Below are positions 29,705 to 38,822 of a stretch of 64,000 nt of DNA, piece by piece. This DNA is from CAYZGU01 sp964478165 (lineage in GTDB: Bacteria; Poribacteria; WGA-4E; JAJDTR01): NCBI GenBank assembly GCA_964478165.1, contig CAYZGU010000014.1:62001-126000 (forward strand), given 5' to 3'. A program made the position numbers and the translations under genes. The notes under the pieces are model-generated. The model saw only the letters and a list, made by a program, of their open reading frames with translations. It ran no database searches and had not been told where the DNA came from. The stretch's first letter is position 1. Every line of letters starts with the position of its first letter.

Positions 29705-30079
29705 ATGTCAATTCAACGGATATTTTTTTCTCTGGGCGCTATTTTTGCCTTGATTTCAGTTGCCACAGGTGCGTTCGCTGCCCACGCCCTCAAGCAAAAA
29801 CTCTCGGCGGACATGCTGACGATCTTCGAAATTGCCGCCCGGTATCAGATGTATCATGCCCTTGGACTCATTGCTGTGGCATGGGCCTTGACACAATGGG
29901 AGCATCAACTCCTCACAGTCGCGGGCTGGGTGTTCACCTTCGGCATTCTCATTTTTTGTGGTAGCTTGTATGTATTGAGCTTGACGGGCATTCGGTGGTT
30001 GGGCGCGATTACACCCATTGGAGGGCTTGCCTTTATGGTCGGTTGGTTCTGTCTTGCCTGGACAGCGATACGAAGTTAG
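29705..30079 (+). CDS. DUF423 family inner-membrane protein (YgdD-like)
   Basis: This 124-residue protein has four hydrophobic helices. It carries the family hallmarks GAFAAHALK near residue 22-31, a YQMYHALGL turn near 46-54, and a GSLYVLSLTGIRWLGAITPIGG block at about 84-105. DUF423 proteins are widespread small inner-membrane proteins of unknown function. ATG 29705 is preferred because AGGAG lies 5 bases before it and the family begins here; an ATG at 29642 would add 21 polar residues. It is divergent from the EF-G paralogue and stands alone. Confidence 0.88.
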   Translation: MSIQRIFFSLGAIFALISVATGAFAAHALKQKLSADMLTIFEIAARYQMYHALGLIAVAWALTQWEHQLLTVAGWVFTFGILIFCGSLYVLSLTGIRWLGAITPIGGLAFMVGWFCLAWTAIRS

Positions 30080-31332
30080 GCACTCTGTACTCTGGCATGT
30101 TGTTTTGTATTTGATGGTGTTCTGATTTGTCGGTTAAACCGGTTTAATCTCACTTCCAAGCTACGCACACTGAGTGTTATGGAATGACTTGTGATTGGTT
30201 CGACAAGCTGGCGCGAACATGTTAGCGTGACCAAGAACTACCTCCATATGCATTACGCAGGAATTCTCCGTTGTGGATTTGCGTTCGAGATGCCATGCCC
30301 AGTTTTCTGGACGATGCGCTAGCCAAGGAACTGTTCATTTAGATGAATATGTGGTTTTGGTAGAAACTTCTGCCATGGTTCCGCCGTCCCAGAAATAAAT
30401 GATGGGTCCAACGAGATTTGGGTGATGAAAACCACGGCGAAGGGATTCTTATCGCTGCGAACGGCAGTATTCACTCCTATTCTGGAGCTAGCGAGTGGCA
30501 ATGCGGGTGGAATTTCCTGCAAATTTGGATGCGTGCTGGAAATTGAAGGAACCATATGGCATAGAGACGTCTATGATCACTGACCGAGAAGAGCGCATTC
30601 CCATCGACTAACTGTAATCAGCAATCGACCGACGAACCCGTGTCCTAGCAATCAGTCATGTTGAGTTCGATTCCGGATTTCGCAAGTATCAAGTATGTTG
30701 GGCAAATCAGGAAAATCTGTCAAAACATGGCATTTGGTTCGTTGTGGAACCATTCGGAGCCTAGGTCTGGTTAATCTCGCGATGTGAAAATCTGTCGCAT
30801 TGACATACTTGCTGTGGATGAGTATAGGTGGTTGTGCTCTTTCGAATGCGACGCAGATTCATACTGTGCAAAGGACAGAAAGGAGTGGTTTATCAACACA
30901 AATCGTTGGTTGAGAGGTGGAATCAATTCTCGTGAGTTTCTCTTACCGAACCTTGCCACGAAATGTATTCGACTCGGTTTGAGGACCGTTGGTCAAATGG
31001 CTACCGGATTCCAGAATAAACGAAGGAACTAGAGAGATGCGGCATCGTCGTGTTTCATGGCAATGAACACTGTCGAAGCAAGCTCCGCCAAAGGCGCCAA
31101 TGGGCACATATGAATTGGCGTGGGACGCAGCGACGCATGTTTATCGCCGCACTTTCATGACTCAGAGAACGAGATTCACCGTGTATTAGACGTGCTTCCG
31201 TAGTTGATTTTCAGTTGGCAACGCTCATCCTCTGTGATACAATGTATTCTCAAGGCGAAAATCTATCCGGGTTAATCTTCTTGAAAAGCTCGTGGTTTTC
31301 CAACTCTGACATTCCTTAAGGAGCGAAGTGAT
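30080..31332. other. Intergenic region, possible gene debris
   Basis: About 1.25 kb without a convincing gene. A frame around 30415-30540 (plus strand) gives a short NGSIHSYSGASEWQCGWN-like segment. One around 30784 begins MKICRIDILAV, a pattern seen at the start of enolase-superfamily proteins. Both are too short and isolated to call. The right end carries the promoter at 31215-31243. Confidence 0.35.
31215..31243 (+). promoter_or_regulatory. Candidate sigma70 promoter for the DUF4861 gene
   Basis: TTGGCA (31215-31220) and TACAAT (31238-31243) are separated by 17 bases and lie about 90 bases before the GTG start at 31333. Confidence 0.55.
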
Positions 31333-32802
31333 GTGATCAATCTCAAGCGAACACAAGTCTGGACGCTCGTTTTTCTGATGGGCTTGTCTGCCTGTACATT
31401 GCCCGGTGGTGAGACGCGTAAAGTTCCAGAGATTAAGCTCACCATTCAAAATACGTTGCCCCTTAAGCGCAGAGATGTGCCGATTGTCATTAGGCTTGAC
31501 GAATTGAAAAAAGTCGCTCCTGATTTTTCGTTCGATGCCTATCTAGTTACGGGTGGTCAACCGCTGTCTGAGATTGCGAGTCAAGCTGACGACATAAACT
31601 ATGACGGTCAGAAGGACGAGCTGGTTTTTCTTCTTGATTTTGAGCCTCAAGAGACTAAAACATGCATTATCCGCTATACGCCCGATAATCCAGTAGCGGT
31701 TGTTCTCGAGTTTCATAGGCGCACACGTTCCGGAATCTTCCCGGAATTGAAGGGTATCGCTGTCTTAGAATCTGATTTCGCTGCTTATCGACTATTGCGG
31801 AATGGCTCTATTCAGCCATATGTGAAGAAAAGGGAACTTTTGTTCAGTGTTGAATCGCGTTTCCAAGGAGATTTGGGCTATAGGAAGTCCATTTCACCGG
31901 AGCTACGTCGAGAATTCGACAAGAATGGTGTTTCAATTTCTCAAACTGCTATGGTGGAGATTCTGAAACCATACAGCAGTTGGTTTCTAAGTAGTCAGAA
32001 TCGTCAGGAAAGTTACTTAATCCGGAAGACTGACGAAGCACTTGACATCTTCAAGGCAGGCGCGTTGTCAATCGACAAACTCGTCTATCAGGTGAATGCT
32101 CAAACTAGCCCTGCTGAAGTTGTCATGAGACCGTTTACTTCAACAGGAGAGTTGATCGGTTGTGGTGGTTTTGCCCTGTGGGATGAGAAGAATCGGGTGT
32201 TAATAGCTCCAACCGATGTTACCGACTATGTGAGGATTCTTGCTGACGGTCCAGTTCGGTCGTCCGTTCAGCGTATTGTTCCGCATTGGAAACTCAGAGA
32301 AGGCGTTGTCTCGTTGACTTCAACGGTTACAGTCTATGCGGGCAATCGTTGGATTGCGCATCGCATCGATGTCCACGGGTTACCGTCAGGCTATGGAATT
32401 GCGACTGGGGTTCCATATCTTGACGGGCAGTTCGCGAAAGATTCCGAAGGTGGGTGGATGTGGAGTTGGGGCCATGCAAATGCTAATGCTCTTTCAACGA
32501 AGTTTGGAGTGGGCGTTATCTTTCCCGTTGCCCAATTCGATGGTTTTCACAATGTAACGAATGGTGTATTTTCGACACTAATTCGGCCAGATGAGGAAGG
32601 CTCGTTAAGCTACTATGCTTTCTCTCTCTCGGGGGACGTCGTTGACGCCGTCCGAACCAAGGAAACATTTGAAAAATTGGTCCAAATCACCGCAACAACA
32701 TTGAATACTCCACCGTTGGTTCAGATTTCGATCGTAGAGTCCGAACAGAATGAAAAGGAGAACATTGAATCGGGCCAACAGACGATCGAGGAAGCAGGTT
32801 AA
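31333..32802 (+). CDS. DUF4861 family lipoprotein
   Basis: This 489-residue protein begins with a lipoprotein signal ending in the lipobox LSAC (Cys21), so it should be lipid-anchored. The mature part matches the DUF4861 family in layout: an N-terminal beta region (IKLTIQNTLPLKRRDVPIVI, then FDAYLVTGG and DDINYDGQKDELVFLLDF), and a C-terminal beta-sandwich with ADGPVRSS and WIAHRIDVHG. Family members often accompany pectin or rhamnogalacturonan degradation genes, but none are next to it here. GTG 31333 is used; AAGGAG lies about 10 bases upstream. It stands alone with its own promoter. Exact activity is unknown. Confidence 0.82.
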   Translation: MINLKRTQVWTLVFLMGLSACTLPGGETRKVPEIKLTIQNTLPLKRRDVPIVIRLDELKKVAPDFSFDAYLVTGGQPLSEIASQADDINYDGQKDELVFLLDFEPQETKTCIIRYTPDNPVAVVLEFHRRTRSGIFPELKGIAVLESDFAAYRLLRNGSIQPYVKKRELLFSVESRFQGDLGYRKSISPELRREFDKNGVSISQTAMVEILKPYSSWFLSSQNRQESYLIRKTDEALDIFKAGALSIDKLVYQVNAQTSPAEVVMRPFTSTGELIGCGGFALWDEKNRVLIAPTDVTDYVRILADGPVRSSVQRIVPHWKLREGVVSLTSTVTVYAGNRWIAHRIDVHGLPSGYGIATGVPYLDGQFAKDSEGGWMWSWGHANANALSTKFGVGVIFPVAQFDGFHNVTNGVFSTLIRPDEEGSLSYYAFSLSGDVVDAVRTKETFEKLVQITATTLNTPPLVQISIVESEQNEKENIESGQQTIEEAG

Positions 32803-32872
32803 ATGAAGGGGTGCTATCCGAAGATTCTAATCGCTGGCATACTAACACATTCACAACGAAGGATAATGAATA

Positions 32873-33484
32873 GTGACTGACAAAGAGCAATATCTAGAGG
32901 TCATTGCGAAGCATCGTACGAATGAGGTCATGGTGACAAGCATGGGAACCACCATCCCATGGGCTAAAATCTCCAGCCATCCGCTTGATTATGCCTCGGT
33001 TGGAAGCGCGATGGGGCACGCTGCCGACTTTGCGCTTGGCATCGCTTTGGCACAACGAGATCGAAAGGTCCTAGCGCTCAACGGCGATGGGAGCATGCTG
33101 ATGTGTTTGGGCACGCTTGCCACGATTTCTGCACTGGAAACGCCTGCCCGTAATTTTTGCCTATTTCTTTGCCACAATGGAAGATACGAAGTGACTGGAA
33201 ACCAGTTAATTCCGGGACGGGGTAGTTTTAGCTTTGCGACCGTTGCCAAGGGAGCGGGACTTGAGAAAGTCTACGATTTTGACAATGCTGATTCCCTTGA
33301 TGCGTCCCTGCGCAACATTTTGAACGCGGATGGCCCCGCATTCGTCAACTTGGAAATGGCACCGTCGACTGAACCTCCTCCCCATCGGAGTCCGGACAGT
33401 ACTGTTCGCTATTTGTCCGGGACACTTGCAGAATCAACACATGAGTTGCGGGATGCGTTGACTGGAGAATCTTCTTTATTCTAG
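32873..33484 (+). CDS. Thiamine-diphosphate-binding decarboxylase subunit (C-terminal half only)
   Basis: This 203-residue protein corresponds to the PP domain of ThDP-dependent decarboxylases. The diphosphate/Mg motif GDGS...HN runs from G71 to N102, with the preceding GSAMGHAADFALGIALA helix. Its size and sequence style match the beta subunit of sulfopyruvate or phosphonopyruvate decarboxylases. These enzymes need a PYR-domain partner, and none is visible nearby. The start is GTG 32873. The gene ends in a 9-base tail-to-tail overlap with the glycosyltransferase on the opposite strand (33476-33484). It may act with a distant alpha subunit. Confidence 0.78.
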   Translation: MTDKEQYLEVIAKHRTNEVMVTSMGTTIPWAKISSHPLDYASVGSAMGHAADFALGIALAQRDRKVLALNGDGSMLMCLGTLATISALETPARNFCLFLCHNGRYEVTGNQLIPGRGSFSFATVAKGAGLEKVYDFDNADSLDASLRNILNADGPAFVNLEMAPSTEPPPHRSPDSTVRYLSGTLAESTHELRDALTGESSLF

Positions 33485-34426
33485 AATTTTCGACACGGCG
33501 TAATCTTTCATTTGCCGCGCATGGGTGAAGACTATAATTTCGGCAAGCAAACCAATGGAAAATAATTGAACGCCGAAGACCATTAGAAGAACACCCAGGA
33601 TTAAAAGAGGGCGATGCGCAATTGGGCCAAAGTCCAAAAGACGATAAATACCCAGATAGCCGGTAATTAATCCTCCGAAACTAAATAATCCGGATCCGAT
33701 TAAGCCGAAAAACCGTAAAGGCCTTTTTGTGAACTTGAAGAGGAAGAATAGGGTCAGTAGATCGAGCAAGCGTCTTAAATAAACACCGGGAGGATAGATT
33801 CTTCTCTTCAAATCGGTTGGGCTTTGTCGTACCGGCACTTCTTCAACTTTAAAGCCCCGTTGGTATGCCAGTAGTGGAAGAAATCGGTGGAGATCGCCGT
33901 AAAGGCGAACCTCATCCCCAACCTCTCGTTTCATCGCTCGTAGGCCACAACTCATATCATGATAACTCATTCCGGTTAACATCCGTGTCAGTCGATGAAA
34001 TCCCCAAGATTGTATTCGGTTTAATTTCGAATCAGTACGCGGCCGTCGCCATGAAATTACTAGGTCATTTTCGCCCTGGGTGAGCTTTTTCAGGACTGCA
34101 TTAATCTCACTGGACTGGACCTCTAGGTAAGGGGCAAGTGTTAGAATAATCTCTCCTTGTGCAAGATCGAAACCAATGGCGAGGGCGGTAGCTTCACCCA
34201 CGCAGCGGTTCAACATGGTCACCCTAATTGCTGGAAACTCACTCTTCAGTAATTTCAAGGTCTCGAAGGCTTCATGATTTACCCCATCTAAAACGAAGAT
34301 GAATTCGAAAGCATATCGAGTTGTCGCGAGTGCTTTTGTGTATTGCAGGTAGACCTTCCGGAGTTCATCATATCGATCGGAAATGGTTATTATGACCGAG
34401 AGCTCTGCCATCGTTTCAGACTTCAT
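33476..34426 (-). CDS. GT2-family glycosyltransferase-like membrane protein lacking DxD
   Basis: This 316-residue homologue of polyprenyl-phosphate glycosyltransferases (ArnC/DPM1-like) has two C-terminal membrane helices (about 225-250 and 270-300). Two hallmark acidic motifs are missing. The DDGSTD position reads LDGVNHE (about 46-52), and the metal-binding DxD position reads APY (98-100) in LTLAPYLEVQ. ATG 34426 overlaps the stop of the upstream GT2 gene by an ATGA, which implies translational coupling; ATG 34411 is an alternative start. It may be a regulatory or structural partner of the intact enzyme. Alternatively it uses a changed active site. Confidence 0.78.
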   Translation of the reverse strand: MKSETMAELSVIITISDRYDELRKVYLQYTKALATTRYAFEFIFVLDGVNHEAFETLKLLKSEFPAIRVTMLNRCVGEATALAIGFDLAQGEIILTLAPYLEVQSSEINAVLKKLTQGENDLVISWRRPRTDSKLNRIQSWGFHRLTRMLTGMSYHDMSCGLRAMKREVGDEVRLYGDLHRFLPLLAYQRGFKVEEVPVRQSPTDLKRRIYPPGVYLRRLLDLLTLFFLFKFTKRPLRFFGLIGSGLFSFGGLITGYLGIYRLLDFGPIAHRPLLILGVLLMVFGVQLFSIGLLAEIIVFTHARQMKDYAVSKILE

Positions 34427-35427
34427 TTTTGTAAATTCACCTCGCTTCCTCTGCGATTGCTCTTGTTTTGTTCCTGCAGCGCTTCCAAGTTTGTGAGCGT
34501 TGCGCGGATTTCTTCTTTTGGGAAGTAGCTTCCGGTTTTCATTGCCAATTCTGCGACTACGCCAAGTGAAAGTAGATGTGAGGCCAGGAATAAACATAAG
34601 AACGCAACTGCAGCAGGAGCATGGGATTCCATACGCAATCCACTTAGAAATCCGCCAATTGTGATAGAACTTGCCAACAGACCCAACATCGTGATGGGTA
34701 AGCTAAACAATCCGAAGCATAGCCCGGGCCGTGATACAAAACCTGTAATTGTCTTTACCATGATGATGTCAAGGGCAACCCGCCAAACTCGTCCAATGCC
34801 ATATTTGCTACTTCCAAATCGACGCGGATGATGGTTAACAACTATCTCCGTGATTCTTGCTCCCACAAGGGTCGACATCGCAGGAATGAATCGGTGCATT
34901 TCGCCATAAAGCATGACGTTTTTAATAACGGGTGCTCGATATGCTTTCAGTGAACACCCATTGTCATGTATGTGAACACCTGTTACCTTGCCGATAATCC
35001 AATTGGCGACGACAGATGGCACGCGCCGAGTCCATAGTCGGTCCTGTCTGTGTTTTCTCCAGCCGCAAACAACATCATATCCCTCTTGCATTTTTACTAG
35101 TAGACGTGGGATGTCAATAGGATCGTTCTGTAGGTCTCCATCCATGCTGATGATGACCTCGCCCTGCGCGTATTCAAAGCCAGCAGTCATTGCTGCTGTC
35201 TGACCATAGTTTTTCCTAAAGCGAATCACTCTTGCTTGGGCATCTAGCTTGTGAATTTTGCCTAGTGTTTCAAAAGTCCGGTCGGTACTACCATCATCGA
35301 CAAATATAATTTCATAAGATTGTGCCAGTGATTCACAAACGCTCTTTACCTCCTGATACAACAAAAGGGTGTTGTCTTCCTCATTAAACAGCGGAATTAC
35401 GACTGAAACGCTAAGTTTGTTTTTCAT
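34423..35427 (-). CDS. GT2-family polyprenyl-phosphate glycosyltransferase
   Basis: This 334-residue protein has a GT-A domain with VVIPLFNEEDN at 9-19, VDDGSTD at 43-49 and the metal-binding MDGDLQNDP (D96, D98). Two C-terminal transmembrane helices follow (about 235-265 and 275-305). This is the ArnC/GtrB/DPM1-type layout, in which a sugar is transferred from a nucleotide donor to undecaprenyl phosphate at the inner membrane. It is the first gene of a two-gene operon with the DxD-less paralogue. Genes for rmlA and rmlB lie about 1.4 kb upstream on the same strand, in keeping with surface-glycan synthesis. Donor sugar is unknown. Confidence 0.88.
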   Translation of the reverse strand: MKNKLSVSVVIPLFNEEDNTLLLYQEVKSVCESLAQSYEIIFVDDGSTDRTFETLGKIHKLDAQARVIRFRKNYGQTAAMTAGFEYAQGEVIISMDGDLQNDPIDIPRLLVKMQEGYDVVCGWRKHRQDRLWTRRVPSVVANWIIGKVTGVHIHDNGCSLKAYRAPVIKNVMLYGEMHRFIPAMSTLVGARITEIVVNHHPRRFGSSKYGIGRVWRVALDIIMVKTITGFVSRPGLCFGLFSLPITMLGLLASSITIGGFLSGLRMESHAPAAVAFLCLFLASHLLSLGVVAELAMKTGSYFPKEEIRATLTNLEALQEQNKSNRRGSEVNLQK

Positions 35428-36828
35428 CGTGGTGTGCTACTCATGGATTAAGTTGTTGGAGATCCGCCTACAAACGATTTCTTGGGTGCAGGGGCTGAGC
35501 AGATTTCGATGTTAGTGATTGTTGACTCCATCAGTCAGCCGGGATGATTGGTATCGACACAACTGAGGGAGAGCGGTTGTTCAGACATCGGGCACTTAAT
35601 GACGGGATGTCTTGTAGTTGCCGAGATTTCTCCTTAGAAAACATCTGAAATAAGAATTCGGAAACGATCAATGAAACCGACAATTTCACGATTCGGTCCG
35701 GTTGTGAACTGAATTAGATTGCCGATGATTCGAGATAGCTGATAGAACCCAATTCTTTCAAACCTAGGATTCCAAAAGGACTTTATCCTCTGTGGATTCA
35801 GAGGGAGATTGCTAATACCCGAGGCATTGGAGAACGATTCTGAATTGGTGCGCTTATGTCCCCTAACGCCCTTCATTTTTTGAAAGAAAGCACAACATAG
35901 GGGTGCCAACAACGAGCACATTGTCTTTTTTAGTCGAGATTTGCAATCGTTACGATTAGAAGCAACGCATCATTCAGATCGATGGCATTTCACCCATGTG
36001 TGGAGTCAATGAATGGTTGAAACAGGTCTTTGAATGTTCTGACGTGTCATGAATCCAAGGCGTCGATACAACGGATTCGAACACACATTTTGCCACAATA
36101 TCAACTGTGGCGCAAGAGCAAATATGGGTCAATGTAATATTGTTCTCATGGTGCTTGGTGGAATAATTAGATTTGTTCGGGCTACAAGTAAACATATTCC
36201 GACAACGAAGCTACAGTGTTCTGCCGATCTGAGCATCTTTCGTCGGGGCTGACTGATTTGGGTGCAGTCACATCGAAATTGGTTCTGATTGCCAATCTCG
36301 GGGAATTGTGGTGAATCCTCGATGAGGGAGTGCCAGGTGATTGGAGGCAATCACAAAGCCAACGAGAGGTGGGATGTGAGCAACCGAGATAACTATCATG
36401 ATACTGTAGGTTCGCAGCCGACTACTTACTCGGATAAATCGTCTGAATCGATCGAAATTTCATTCTGCTTGCTCGTGTCATGTTCGGCAAAAGTCTAGGG
36501 ACAAAATCAAGATTCTCAATTCAGGCCGTCGACTTTGTCCACACACAATTAACGATCTGGCCAACAATAATCTAGCGCGATTTCAAGCGATTTTTAATGG
36601 TTTAATGCACTGGCGGATGGATTTCCCCTTTTAATTTGTCTTTGGTTCGAGTATCTGGAAGTATAATTTAACATTAGGAATTGTCAATATTGATGTCTTT
36701 CTTCGGAACATCAACGTCGTGTAGCCAGATCAGGATTTCGATTTCCAACTGTCTTCACAATTTCTACAAGACCTGCCGGCGTTGTTAAGAGCGCACATCG
36801 GTAATCGCCATCACGGCTTTTTTCAGTT
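35428..36828. other. Intergenic region
   Basis: About 1.4 kb between the GT2 operon and rmlA holds only short frames without family resemblance. I see no RNA gene, repeat or strong promoter. It may be degraded sequence. Confidence 0.4.
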
Positions 36829-37701
36829 CTAATTTGTCCTCAGAACGAGAGTTTTTAAATATTGCCCATATTCGGTTTTGTCGTAGCGTTTCGCCTGAGC
36901 CAAGACCTGTTCCTCATCGATATATTCGAACTGAAAAGCAATCTCTTCAAGACATGCCACTTTTAGGCCTTGTCGCTGTTCTATTGTTTGGATGAAGTTT
37001 CCCGCTTGTAACAGTGATTCATGTGTGCCGGTATCAAGCCATGCCATACCACGTCCCAATTGTTCTCCCCGCAGTTGACCTTGCTCAAGGTAGATGTTGT
37101 TCACCGATGTTATCTCTAGTTCGCCACGCGATGAAGGCTTGATTTGTCCTGCGATTTCGGTGATCTGGTCATCATAAAAATAGAGCCCGACCACGGCAAA
37201 GTGGGATTTAGGTTTTTGGGGTTTTTCCTCAATAGAGAGCACTCTGCCGTCAGGCGAAAATTCCATGACGCCGTACTGATCAGGGTTTTTGACACGATAA
37301 CCAAATATGGTTGCACCGGCCTGTTGAGACGACGCACGTTGGAGTGCCTGGGTTAAGCCATCTCCATAAAAAAGATTATCCCCTAATATGAGGCAGGCGG
37401 GTCCGCCATCAACAAATCTCTTTCCAATGGTGAATGCCTGGGCGAGTCCATCAGGGCTCGGTTGTGCTGCGTACTCTATATTGATGCCGTATTGGTGACC
37501 CTTTCCAAGTAGCTTCTCAAATTGGGGTAGATCGTTGGGTGTGCTAATCAGAAGGATGTCGCGCAGGCCTGATAGCATTAGCACGGATAGCGGATAGTAT
37601 ATCATTGGTTTGTCGTATATCGCCAACAGCTGTTTGCTAACTGTCTGGGTAACTGGATAGAGTCTCGTACCACTACCACCGGCAAGAATAATTCCCTTCA
37701 T
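36829..37701 (-). CDS. rmlA: Glucose-1-phosphate thymidylyltransferase
   Basis: This 290-residue enzyme makes dTDP-glucose from glucose-1-phosphate and dTTP, the first step of dTDP-L-rhamnose synthesis. The signature LAGGSGTRLYPVT lies at 6-18, SKQLLAIYDKPMIYYPLS at about 22-39, and LGDNLFYG at about 107-114. EEKPQKPKSHFAVVGLYFYD also matches the family. Length is typical. ATG 37701 overlaps the rmlB stop (ATGA), so the two genes are translationally coupled. rmlC and rmlD are not in the window. Confidence 0.96.
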   Translation of the reverse strand: MKGIILAGGSGTRLYPVTQTVSKQLLAIYDKPMIYYPLSVLMLSGLRDILLISTPNDLPQFEKLLGKGHQYGINIEYAAQPSPDGLAQAFTIGKRFVDGGPACLILGDNLFYGDGLTQALQRASSQQAGATIFGYRVKNPDQYGVMEFSPDGRVLSIEEKPQKPKSHFAVVGLYFYDDQITEIAGQIKPSSRGELEITSVNNIYLEQGQLRGEQLGRGMAWLDTGTHESLLQAGNFIQTIEQRQGLKVACLEEIAFQFEYIDEEQVLAQAKRYDKTEYGQYLKTLVLRTN

Positions 37702-38777
37702 GGTGCCTCCCGGATGTCATAATTCATTGAAATCCAGTTTCTGTAATTTCTACTCGTTACCCCTTCCGCCCATGCTAAGTTGTCTAAGTACCAATTGATT
37801 GTCTTGCGAATCCCTGTTTCAAAAGTTTCTTTGGGTTTCCAACCTAATTCATCCTGAATCTTATGAATGCCGACTGCATAACGTTTGTCATGTCCCGGTC
37901 TATCTGCAACATGCTGAATCAGTTCTGAATAACTGCCGCGATGACGTGGTTTTAGTTCGTCCAGTATGCTACAGATTGTATGTACAATTGATAGGTTCGT
38001 TCTTTCACTGCAGCCACCAATATTAAAAGTGTCTCCAATTTTACCCTTTTCTAGAACAGTGCGAATTGCGTTCGAATGGTCCTTAACATAAAGCCAATCG
38101 CGAATATTGGAACCATCGCCATAAATAGGCAAAGGTTTGTTCTGTAGCGCGTTCAATACCATCAGTGGGACGAGCTTTTCTGGGTATTGATAAGGACCAT
38201 AATTATTTGAACAATTTGTTGTTATTGTTGGAAGTTCATATGTGCGATGATATGCTCGTACGAGGTGATCTCCGGCGGCTTTAGACGCGGCATAAGGACT
38301 GTTAGGAGCGTACGGAGTCTGTTCGGTAAACGCCCGTGCTTCTGGGGATAGTGAACCATAAACCTCGTCGGTCGACACGTGTAAAAAACGAAACTGGGAC
38401 TTGTCACCGGGGGCCAGAGCGTTCCAGTATTCTCGGGCTGCCTCGAGCAAGCTAAACGCGCCAACTATGTTCGTGTGTATAAATGTTCCTGGGTCATGAA
38501 TGGAGCGATCGACATGGCTTTCTGCCGCGAAGTTGACAATAGCTATGGGTTGATATTGGCCAAGTAGTCCCTGGACGAATGATTTGTCCGCAATGTCACC
38601 GTGTACGAACACATGTCGACGATCTTCGCTGAGACTCGCCAGATTGTTCAGATTGCCAGCATAAGTAAGTTTATCCAAGTTGACGACCATTCCATGGCCT
38701 TGGACAATCCAATCGAGGATGAAATTCGAACCTATAAAACCTGCTCCGCCTGTGACCAAGACTCTGTTTTTTTTCAC
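37698..38777 (-). CDS. rmlB: dTDP-glucose 4,6-dehydratase
   Basis: This is a short-chain dehydrogenase/reductase of about 359 residues that converts dTDP-glucose to dTDP-4-keto-6-deoxyglucose. The NAD-binding motif VTGGAGFIGSN is near the N-terminus, with STDEVYGSL and the catalytic YAASKAAGD further on; NCSNNYGPYQYPEKLVPLM is a family hallmark. I prefer GTG 38777 (VKKNRVLVTGG), which gives the usual family length and has AGGGGA about 10 bases upstream. A GTG at 38822 would add 15 residues. It is the first gene of an rmlBA operon. Confidence 0.95.
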   Translation of the reverse strand: MKKNRVLVTGGAGFIGSNFILDWIVQGHGMVVNLDKLTYAGNLNNLASLSEDRRHVFVHGDIADKSFVQGLLGQYQPIAIVNFAAESHVDRSIHDPGTFIHTNIVGAFSLLEAAREYWNALAPGDKSQFRFLHVSTDEVYGSLSPEARAFTEQTPYAPNSPYAASKAAGDHLVRAYHRTYELPTITTNCSNNYGPYQYPEKLVPLMVLNALQNKPLPIYGDGSNIRDWLYVKDHSNAIRTVLEKGKIGDTFNIGGCSERTNLSIVHTICSILDELKPRHRGSYSELIQHVADRPGHDKRYAVGIHKIQDELGWKPKETFETGIRKTINWYLDNLAWAEGVTSRNYRNWISMNYDIREAP

Positions 38778-38822
38778 CTTATGCTTGTTCCCCTGAGTGA
38801 CTGCCGTGTCAAGTATACGCAC

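Noticed and set aside
30661..30690. A GAGTTCGATTCC sequence resembling a tRNA T-loop
   Set aside because: No acceptor stem, anticodon arm or CCA end can be built around it.
30784..31032. An 82-codon frame beginning MKICRIDILAV, like an enolase-superfamily start
   Set aside because: The resemblance ends after about 12 residues and the rest has no family features.
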